From: Cellulomonas sp.
GTDB lineage: Bacteria; Actinomycetota; Actinomycetes; Actinomycetales; Cellulomonadaceae
Direction of reading: 5' to 3'
Assembly: GCA_027451305.1 (NCBI GenBank)
Contig: DAIDJQ010000127.1
Coordinates: 1 to 11,534 of the forward strand
Length of the DNA stretch: 11,534 nucleotides
A program made the translations under genes and the position numbers. The notes beneath the pieces are model-generated. The model did not search any database. It was given only the letters and a program-made list of their open reading frames with translations, and had not been told where the DNA came from. Shown piece by piece: positions 6,408 through 11,534 of this stretch (its first letter is position 1; every line of letters starts with the position of its first letter).

Positions 6408-7757
6408 TCAGATGCCGAGGTAGGGCCGCGGGTTCACCGTGGCGCCGTTGATGTAGACCTCGAAGTGCAGGTGGCAGCCGGTGGACACGCCGCCCGTCAT
6501 GCCGGCGTAGCCCAGCACCTGACCGGCGCTCACGTGCTGGCCGGCGTGCACCGCGAAGCTGTTCATGTGGTTGTAGCTGGACATCAGCGACGCACCGTTC
6601 ACCCAGCCGTGGTCCAGCATCACCTGGTTGCCGAGCCCGGCTCGGTACTCGGTCCACTGCACCGTGCCGTCACGGCCCGCGTACACCGGCTCGTTGCAGT
6701 GGTCCATCAGGTCGATGCCCGCATGCAGCCGCCAGATGTGCAGGATGGGCTGCAGCCGCATGCCGTACTCGGACGTCACGTAGATCGGGTTGTGAGCCGT
6801 CGGGTTCACGAACCACGCGCCGGCCAGTGCCGCGACAGGAGACGAGCTCGAGGCCCGCGCCGCCGCGGCCTGGGCGGCCTGCTGGGCGACGATGGTCGCC
6901 AGCTCCTGGTTCAGCTGGGTGCGTGCCGCGTCGAGCGCGGCCTGGTCGGCCTGCGCCTGGGCGATCTGACCCTGGAGCGCCGCCTGCTTGGCCGTCTGGT
7001 CAGCGACAAGCTGGTCCAGCTGCCCCTTGGCGGCCGCGGCGTCCTTGGTCGCCTGGTCCGCCAGCACCACCTGCTGGTCGGCGTCCCTCTTGAGCTGGTC
7101 GATCCGCTCGCGAACCGCGGTCAGCCGCGCCTGCGAGTTGCGGTCCTGCGCCTCGAGGGCCTGCATCTGGCCCAGCACCTGCTCCTGGGTGCGCTGCGCG
7201 GTAGCCGCGAGCTCGAAGCGCGCGACGAAGTCCTGCGCATTGGTGGCGCTGAGCACCACGGACAGGCCTGAGGTGTCGACCGCCGCACCGCCCTGGTACG
7301 CCTGCCGGGCCATCTGCCCGATCGCGATCCGGACCTGGGCGGACTGCGCCTGGTCCTTGGTGACGGCATCGGTCAGCGACGCCTCCTGGGCCTTGGCGTC
7401 GGTGAGCTCGTCGGCGATCCGCTGAGCCTCACGCTGCGCGGCTTGCAGCGAGGCGTTCGCGTCGTCGAGCTTCTGCTGCGCAGCAGGCAGCTGCGCCTGG
7501 ACGTTCTGCAGATCGACGACGGCCTGGGCGAGGTTGGCCGAGAGGTCTTCCAGCGAGGCCTGGATCGCGTCCTGCGCCGCCTGGTTCGCCTGGATCTGCG
7601 CCTGGGTCTGCTTGCGCTTGTTCGACAGGTCGTCCGCGCTTGCAGGCGACGCCGTGGCCACCAGCACGACGAGCATCGCGGACAGCAGCGTCGCCAGCAG
7701 CCGGCGCAGGTCTCGGGACCGGCGACGACGACGGGTCAGGGGCGCGGCACGGTTCAT
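6408..7757 (-). CDS. Coiled-coil M23 (LytM) peptidoglycan hydrolase, likely FtsEX effector
   Basis: This 449-residue secreted protein probably cuts peptidoglycan cross-bridges at the division septum. It has a strongly basic start and signal peptide (cleavage likely after ASA at 39-41), a long Gln/Ala-rich coiled coil (about 43-310) and a C-terminal LytM domain. The zinc-site residues are intact: His345 and Asp349 in HAGID, and HLH at 429-431. It should thus be an active enzyme, unlike E. coli EnvC whose LytM domain is degenerate. The layout is EnvC-like, with the coiled coil a likely contact for the FtsX outer loop. The gene starts 1 nt after the ftsX stop (TGACATG) and has GAGGG 6 nt upstream, so the three genes are surely co-expressed. 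Assignment as FtsEX partner rests on position and architecture. A generic M23 hydrolase with its own regulation is the alternative. Confidence 0.93.
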   Translation of the reverse strand: MNRAAPLTRRRRRSRDLRRLLATLLSAMLVVLVATASPASADDLSNKRKQTQAQIQANQAAQDAIQASLEDLSANLAQAVVDLQNVQAQLPAAQQKLDDANASLQAAQREAQRIADELTDAKAQEASLTDAVTKDQAQSAQVRIAIGQMARQAYQGGAAVDTSGLSVVLSATNAQDFVARFELAATAQRTQEQVLGQMQALEAQDRNSQARLTAVRERIDQLKRDADQQVVLADQATKDAAAAKGQLDQLVADQTAKQAALQGQIAQAQADQAALDAARTQLNQELATIVAQQAAQAAAARASSSSPVAALAGAWFVNPTAHNPIYVTSEYGMRLQPILHIWRLHAGIDLMDHCNEPVYAGRDGTVQWTEYRAGLGNQVMLDHGWVNGASLMSSYNHMNSFAVHAGQHVSAGQVLGYAGMTGGVSTGCHLHFEVYINGATVNPRPYLGI

Positions 7758-7758
7758 G

Positions 7759-8673
7759 TCAGACCCTCGTGTATCGGCTCAGCGTGACGACGGACGAGAT
7801 GCCGGCCAGCAGGATGGCGACGGCGACCAGCAGCGGCGCGACGGTCATCACGTCGCCGGTGCTGACATAGGGGATCCAGCCGACCGACGAGCCCAGCCAG
7901 TCGGTCACCAGGTAGCGGACGCCGAGCCAGAGGGCCCCGACGGCCAGTGCTGCGCCGACCGTCGCGGCGATCGCGCCCTCCAGCATGAACGGCAGCTGGA
8001 TGAACACAGTGCTCGCGCCGACCAGGCGCATGATGCCGGTCTCCCGGCGCCGGCTCAGCGCTGAGAGCCGGATGGTGGTGGTGATCAGCAGCACCGCTGC
8101 CAGCAGCATCACGCCGGCGAGGCCGCCGGCCAGGAGCGTGGCGCGGTCCAGCACCAGGAAGAGCCGGTCGAACAGTGCCCGCTGGTCCTGCACCTGCTCC
8201 ACGCCCTGCCGCCCGGACAGCACGTCCGCGACCACCTGGTACTTGGTGGGGTCGGTGAGCTTGATCCGGTAGGACGAGTTCATGTCGTCCACCGTCGCGG
8301 CGCTCGCCCAGAACTGGCCGGCGAACTGCTTCTGGAACGACGCGAAGGCTTCCTGCTTCGTCTCGAAGTAGACCTTCTGGATGTACGGCTTGACCTCGGG
8401 CGCGTCCAGCGCGGCCTGGATGTCCGCCTTCTGCGCATCCGTCACCTCGCCCGACGCGCACGTGGGGGCGGACGAGTTCGACGGGCAGAGGAACACCGAG
8501 ACCTCGACCTTGTCGTACCACTGGTCCTTCATCTTGCCGATCTGCGTCTGCAGCAGCCCGGCGACGCCGACGAACGTCAGCGACACGAAGGTGACGAGGA
8601 TGACCGAGATGGTCATCGAGAGGTTGCGCCGAAGACCGATGCCGATCTCGGAGAGGATGAACTGCAGTCGCAC
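7759..8673 (-). CDS. ftsX: Cell division ABC transporter-like permease FtsX
   Basis: FtsX is the membrane subunit of FtsEX, which passes ATP-driven shape changes to cell-wall hydrolases outside the cell. The 304-residue product shows the typical topology: one helix at about 21-43, a large outer loop (about 45-175), then helices near 178-199, 226-255 and 275-297. The segment LSRRRETGIMRLVGAS (207-221) is the usual cytoplasmic coupling region of this family. The outer loop carries Cys63 and Cys72, possibly a disulfide. The start is GTG at 8673; GAGGGG lies 9 nt upstream and begins inside the ftsE stop codon (TGAGGGG). Spacing to ftsE is 13 nt, and to the M23 gene 1 nt. Confidence 0.97.
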   Translation of the reverse strand: MRLQFILSEIGIGLRRNLSMTISVILVTFVSLTFVGVAGLLQTQIGKMKDQWYDKVEVSVFLCPSNSSAPTCASGEVTDAQKADIQAALDAPEVKPYIQKVYFETKQEAFASFQKQFAGQFWASAATVDDMNSSYRIKLTDPTKYQVVADVLSGRQGVEQVQDQRALFDRLFLVLDRATLLAGGLAGVMLLAAVLLITTTIRLSALSRRRETGIMRLVGASTVFIQLPFMLEGAIAATVGAALAVGALWLGVRYLVTDWLGSSVGWIPYVSTGDVMTVAPLLVAVAILLAGISSVVTLSRYTRV

Positions 8674-8686
8674 GGTCCCGGTCCCC

Positions 8687-9376
8687 TCAGCGGTCCGAGC
8701 CGTAGACGCCGCGCGACTGGTCGCGCACCATCGCCCCGGTGCTCAGCTCGACCACCCGTTTGCGCATCTGGTCGACGATCTCGTCGTCGTGCGTGGCCAT
8801 CACCACGGTGGTGCCGGTCCGGTTGATGCGGTCGAGCAGGCGCATGATCCCCAGTGACGTCGTCGGGTCGAGGTTTCCGGTGGGCTCGTCGGCCAGCAGG
8901 ATCGACGGCCGGTTGACGAACGCGCGGGCGATCGCCACACGTTGCTGCTCACCGCCGGACAGCTCGTGCGGGCGGCGCTTCTCCTTGCCGGCCAGACCCA
9001 CCATCTCCAGCACGTCCGGCACCGTGGTGAGGATGTGGTGACGCGGCTTGCCGATCACCTGGAGGGCGAACGCGACGTTCTCGAACACCGACTTGTTGGG
9101 CAGCAGCCGGAAGTCCTGGAACACCGCGCCGATCTGCCGGCGCATCTGCGGCACCTTCCATGAGGAGAGGGTGCTCAGCTCCTTGCCGGCGACGAACACC
9201 TTGCCGGCCGAGGCGCGCTCCTCGCGCAGCACGAGCCGGAGGAAGGTGGACTTGCCCGAGCCCGAGGACCCGACCAGGAAGACGAACTCGCCGCGCTCGA
9301 CGTCGAGGCTCACCCGGTCCAGCGCGGGCCTCGCGCCACGCGCATAGACCTTGGTGACGTTCTCGAACCGGATCAC
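8687..9376 (-). CDS. ftsE: Cell division ATP-binding protein FtsE
   Basis: FtsE is the cytoplasmic ATPase of FtsEX. All ABC motifs are intact in its 229 residues: Walker [10 protein letters not shown] (36-44), Q-loop Gln87 in VFQDFRLL, signature LSGGEQQR (139-146), Walker B ILLADE (159-164), the D-loop GNLD (167-170) and switch His196. [15 protein letters not shown] is characteristic of FtsE. The C-terminal extension after residue 205 ([17 protein letters not shown]) is short. The start is GTG at 9376 (GTG ATC CGG); a GGGG stretch lies about 10 nt upstream as a weak ribosome binding site. The gene opens the ftsE-ftsX-M23 unit, and the 191 bp before it should hold the promoter. Confidence 0.97.
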   Translation of the reverse strand: MIRFENVTKVYARGARPALDRVSLDVERGEFVFLVGSSGSGKSTFLRLVLREERASAGKVFVAGKELSTLSSWKVPQMRRQIGAVFQDFRLLPNKSVFENVAFALQVIGKPRHHILTTVPDVLEMVGLAGKEKRRPHELSGGEQQRVAIARAFVNRPSILLADEPTGNLDPTTSLGIMRLLDRINRTGTTVVMATHDDEIVDQMRKRVVELSTGAMVRDQSRGVYGSDR

Positions 9377-9443
9377 GTGCCTGCCCCGACCTCGTCGCGC
9401 CCCGGGTGCCGACTGCTCACACCCGGACGGCCCACTGCTCGCG

Positions 9444-9458
9444 AGCCTCCTCGAGGCT
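9444..9458. other. Hairpin or palindrome upstream of ftsE
   Basis: AGCCTC (9444-9449) and GAGGCT (9453-9458) form a perfect 6-bp stem with a 3-nt centre (CTC), about 70 bp before the ftsE start. It could be a transcript hairpin in the 5' leader or a protein-binding site. No function can be assigned from the sequence. Confidence 0.25.
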
Positions 9459-9497
9459 ACGAACGCCCGACGAGCCCTCCGGGCAGGACACGCCGCC

Positions 9498-9526
9498 CCC
9501 GATCCTGTGAATCGGGCGACGTCGCC
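9498..9526. promoter_or_regulatory. Two adjacent inverted repeats between prfB and ftsE
   Basis: CCCGAT and ATCGGG (9498-9503 and 9511-9516) flank a 7-nt centre, and a perfect 12-bp palindrome GGCGACGTCGCC follows at 9515-9526. They lie about 120-150 bp upstream of the ftsE start and past the prfB end. The arrangement suggests an operator controlling ftsEX or structure in the leader. The symmetry is seen; the role is inferred, and short GC palindromes arise easily in this genome. Confidence 0.3.
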
Positions 9527-9542
9527 ACTTATGCCCGGAAAT

Positions 9543-9556
9543 GCCCGATGCCGGGC
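9543..9556 (-). terminator. Candidate terminator of prfB
   Basis: The minus strand reads GCCCG-GCAT-CGGGC, a 5-bp GC-only stem with a tetraloop, 12 nt after the prfB stop codon, followed by ATTTCC. The stem is short but placed correctly, and ATTT is the nearest thing to a U-tract here. Confidence 0.35.
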
Positions 9557-9567
9557 GGCGCCGCGGC

Positions 9568-10683
9568 TCAGGCAGCCGGGCCGTTCTCCTGGCTGCGACG
9601 CCAGCGGATCCCCGCCTCGATGAACCCGTCGATGTCCCCGTCGAACACCGCCATCGGGTTGCCGACCTCGTAGTCGGTCCGCAGGTCCTTGACCATCTGG
9701 TACGGGTGCAGCACGTAGCTGCGCATCTGGTCGCCCCAGCTGGCCTTGATGTCCCCTGCCAGCTCCTTCTTCTTCGCGTCCTCCTGCTGCTGGCGCAGCA
9801 CCAGCAGGCGGGACTGCAGCACCCGCATCGCGGCGGCACGGTTCTGGATCTGGCTCTTCTCGTCCTGCATCGAGACCACCAGGCCCGTCGGCAGGTGGGT
9901 GATGCGAACCGCGGAGTCCGTGGTGTTCACCGACTGCCCACCGGGGCCCGAGGACCGGAACACGTCCACCCGGATGTCCGACTCCGGCACGTCGATGTGG
10001 TCCGTCTGCTCGATGAGCGGGATCACCTCGACCGCCGCGAAGCTCGTCTGCCGGCGCCCCTGGTTGTCGAACGGGGAGATGCGCACCAGCCGGTGCGTCC
10101 CCGCCTCGACGGAGAGGTTGCCGTACGCATACGGCACCTTCACCTCGAAGGTGGCGCTCTTCAGGCCGGCCTCTTCGGCATAGCTGGTGTCCAGCACCTT
10201 GGTGGGATAGCCGTGCCGCTCGGCCCAGCGCAGGTACATCCTCATCAGCATCTCGGCGAAGTCGGCGGCGTCCACGCCACCGGCGCCGGACCGGATGGTG
10301 ACGACGGCCTCGCGCTGGTCGTACTCGCCGGAGAGCAGGGTGCGGACCTCGAGCTCCCCCATCGCCTTGCGGACCGCGCTGAGCTCGGCCTCGGCCTCGA
10401 CGGCGCTGTCGGCGTCGTCCTCCTCCACGGCGAGCTGCACCAGCGTCTCGAGGTCGTCGATCCGCGCGTTGAGCTTGGCCAGCCGCTCGAGCTCCGCCTG
10501 CGCGACCGACAGCTGGCTGGTGACCTTCTGCGCCGCCTCCGCGTCGTCCCACAGGTCGGGGGCCGACGCCTTCGTGGACAGGTCGGCGATCTTCTCCCGC
10601 AGCGCCGCCGGGTCGATCACGGCCTCGATGGACTCGAGGGTGCTGCGCAGCGCGCGGATCTCAGCGGGGAAGTCGATGGCCAC
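9568..10683 (-). CDS. prfB: Peptide chain release factor 2 (RF2)
   Basis: RF2 reads UGA and UAA stop codons and triggers release of the finished peptide. The 371-residue product has the SPF recognition tripeptide at 203-205 (RISPFDNQG) and the catalytic GGQ at 248-250 ([16 protein letters not shown]), both at the spacing of E. coli RF2. The Gln should be methylated by PrmC. The N-terminal helical domain (about 1-110) is normal. The reading frame is continuous from the start, so the in-frame UGA and +1 frameshift of many bacterial prfB genes are absent, as is usual in Actinobacteria. GTG at 10683 is chosen from the conserved beginning (M)AIDFPAEI; upstream codons are not conserved-looking and no good Shine-Dalgarno is present. 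The transcript may be leaderless. ftsE follows after 191 bp. Confidence 0.97.
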   Translation of the reverse strand: MAIDFPAEIRALRSTLESIEAVIDPAALREKIADLSTKASAPDLWDDAEAAQKVTSQLSVAQAELERLAKLNARIDDLETLVQLAVEEDDADSAVEAEAELSAVRKAMGELEVRTLLSGEYDQREAVVTIRSGAGGVDAADFAEMLMRMYLRWAERHGYPTKVLDTSYAEEAGLKSATFEVKVPYAYGNLSVEAGTHRLVRISPFDNQGRRQTSFAAVEVIPLIEQTDHIDVPESDIRVDVFRSSGPGGQSVNTTDSAVRITHLPTGLVVSMQDEKSQIQNRAAAMRVLQSRLLVLRQQQEDAKKKELAGDIKASWGDQMRSYVLHPYQMVKDLRTDYEVGNPMAVFDGDIDGFIEAGIRWRRSQENGPAA

Positions 10684-10691
10684 GACCGTCC

Positions 10692-10697
10692 AGGCTA
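10692..10697 (-). promoter_or_regulatory. Candidate -10 box giving a leaderless prfB mRNA
   Basis: The minus strand has TAGCCT ending 8 nt before the GTG start of prfB, a spacing at which transcription could begin at the start codon itself. This would explain the missing Shine-Dalgarno sequence. No convincing -35 box is seen, so confidence is low. Confidence 0.25.
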
Positions 10698-10742
10698 CCG
10701 GGTCGGGTCCCACGGCCCGGCCGAGGAGACGGCTCGGACGGC

Positions 10743-10756
10743 TCGTCGCCCGACGA
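10743..10756 (-). terminator. Small hairpin after the Tad-like gene
   Basis: TCGTC (10743-10747) and GACGA (10752-10756) form a 5-bp stem with a GCCC loop on the plus strand, within the 151-bp gap between the TadE/G-like stop and prfB. It lacks a U-tract and lies nearly 80 nt past the stop, so a terminator role is only possible. Confidence 0.2.
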
Positions 10757-10834
10757 CGACGCGGGGTCGCAGGGCGGTGTGGTGCCTCTCCGAGCGGCTG
10801 TGCGGTCCACCCGGGTCGCTGGCGTGGTCGCCGT

Positions 10835-11311
10835 CTACCAGGCGCGGGCCGTTGCGGTTGCCTCGATGCGCACCCCATCCGTCCACGGCGCGAGCAGCGG
10901 GCCGACCAGTGCCAGCCTGCTCACGGCCACCAGACGGATCTCGGCCGTGCGACCGTCCGGCGTCCTCGCCTCGAGCACGTCGATGGCCGACCAACGGGCC
11001 GCCGGATCGGGATGGTCCCGCAGGTACTGCTCGACGGATGCCCGCACAGCCTCCGAGGTCAGCGGGACCCCCGAGACCGTCGGCGCGACGCCCGTCGCGA
11101 AGTAGCCGCCGTCCGTCACGGAGTCGGCAGCGTGCAGGGTCGCCAGATCGGCCAGGTCGAGCAGGCGCTTTCGGTCCAGGTGCACGCCGGTGGCCGCGAC
11201 GACCACGGTGATCAGCGCGACGGCGAGCACGACGAAGCCGAGCACCAGCAGCGTCACCTGCCCGTCGTCGCCGCGATGCCGGCGGGCCCTCACCACCGCC
11301 GGCCTGCTCAC
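10835..11311 (-). CDS. TadE/TadG-like Flp pilus-assembly protein
   Basis: This 158-residue product has a single N-terminal hydrophobic helix (about 18-41: [25 protein letters not shown]) after a short basic, acidic-ended leader ([10 protein letters not shown]). It then reads [23 protein letters not shown], the hallmark of the putative TadE/G-like N-terminal domain. The rest (about 68-158) is a small extracellular domain without motifs I recognise. Such pseudopilin-like proteins belong to tight-adherence (Tad/Flp) loci, where they help assemble the pilus at the membrane. The GTG at 11311 is chosen because it overlaps the stop of the upstream TadE-like gene by 4 nt (GTGA). GTG codons five and six residues later cannot be excluded as starts. 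The motor and prepilin genes are not in the window and would be expected to the right. Confidence 0.78.
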   Translation of the reverse strand: MSRPAVVRARRHRGDDGQVTLLVLGFVVLAVALITVVVAATGVHLDRKRLLDLADLATLHAADSVTDGGYFATGVAPTVSGVPLTSEAVRASVEQYLRDHPDPAARWSAIDVLEARTPDGRTAEIRLVAVSRLALVGPLLAPWTDGVRIEATATARAW

Positions 11312-11534
11312 GGCGCCGCCCGGTACGTGTCGACCACCGCCGTGTGCTGCGCGGAGACCGTCAGCTCCAGCGGCACGACGGATCGGACGAACGACGGGAC
11401 GAACGGGAGCGGCACTCGAACCCGCACGGCGGCGTCCACCTCCGAGCCCGGCATCAGGCACGTCGTCGAGCACGCCAGCCGGAGCGCCTGGGCGGGATCG
11501 GCGTCGAACCCCTGGTCGTGCAGCGCGAGGCCCA
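11308..11534 (-). CDS. TadE-like pilus assembly protein, C-terminal part (runs off the right edge)
   Basis: The frame is open from the right edge to TGA at 11308-11310, showing the last 74 residues. The segment begins GLALHDQGFDADPAQALRLAC and contains EVDAAVRVRVPLPFVP, then SFVRSVVPLELTVSAQHTAV, ending VDTYRAAP. The pattern of a beta-strand, PLPFVP and a final strand with SAQHTAV is characteristic of the C-terminus of actinobacterial TadE-like proteins. Two cysteines (ACSTTCLMPG) may form a disulfide outside the membrane. The N-terminal helix is outside the window. The 4-nt overlap with the next gene shows that the two are translated together as part of a Tad-type cluster. Confidence 0.72.
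   Translation of the reverse strand, partial: GLALHDQGFDADPAQALRLACSTTCLMPGSEVDAAVRVRVPLPFVPSFVRSVVPLELTVSAQHTAVVDTYRAAP

Noticed and set aside
9377..10552. Upstream continuation of the ftsE frame into prfB
   Set aside because: The frame stays open only because of GC bias; FtsE homology begins at the GTG at 9376 and prfB occupies the other frame.
9568..10683. Programmed +1 frameshift in prfB
   Set aside because: The reading frame is continuous with no in-frame TGA near codon 25, as in other actinobacterial prfB genes.
9541..11211. Long plus-strand open frame of 556 codons opposite prfB and the Tad-like gene
   Set aside because: It is the complement of real genes in very GC-rich DNA, with arginine- and histidine-rich sequence and no recognisable domain.

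Overview
The window looks like chromosomal DNA of a high-GC actinobacterium. The evidence is very high GC with strong third-position G/C bias, frequent GTG starts, an actinobacterial tmRNA, an RF2 gene with no programmed frameshift, and the gene order prfB - ftsE - ftsX - smpB - ssrA. A Cellulomonas-like member of Micrococcales is my guess from composition and neighbourhood; no ribosomal RNA or marker search was possible. Every supported gene is on the minus strand, so transcription runs from high to low coordinates.

In transcription order: (1) 10835-11534 is the end of a Tad/Flp-pilus-type cluster, with the 3' part of a TadE-like gene and a small TadE/TadG-like gene overlapping by 4 nt. (2) 9568-10683 is prfB (peptide-chain release factor 2). 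(3) 6408-9376 is a tight ftsE-ftsX-M23 peptidase unit: an ABC-type regulator of cell-wall hydrolysis and, next to it, the coiled-coil LytM hydrolase it most likely controls. (4) 5818-6288 is smpB, whose stop codon overlaps the TTG start of a DUF2207-type membrane protein (3851-5821). (5) 2739-3794 is a stand-alone ATP-dependent DNA ligase of the LigC type. (6) 1001-2560 is a membrane-anchored HtrA-like serine protease with a PDZ domain. (7) 518-884 is ssrA (tmRNA), complete, with a tag ending in LAA.

Just past the 3' CCA of tmRNA lies a different kind of DNA. The first 419 bases hold the N-terminal part of a tyrosine integrase with visibly less GC-biased codons, and the 98 bp between it and tmRNA contain short direct repeats. 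This is the classic arrangement of a genomic island or prophage inserted at the 3' end of ssrA. The island itself lies to the left, outside the window.

Functionally, the core part joins translation termination and ribosome rescue (prfB, smpB, ssrA) to cell-wall remodelling at division (ftsEX-M23). I see no clearly novel system. The most informative places are the ssrA/integrase boundary and its repeats, the smpB-DUF2207 coupling, and several hairpins and palindromes between genes.
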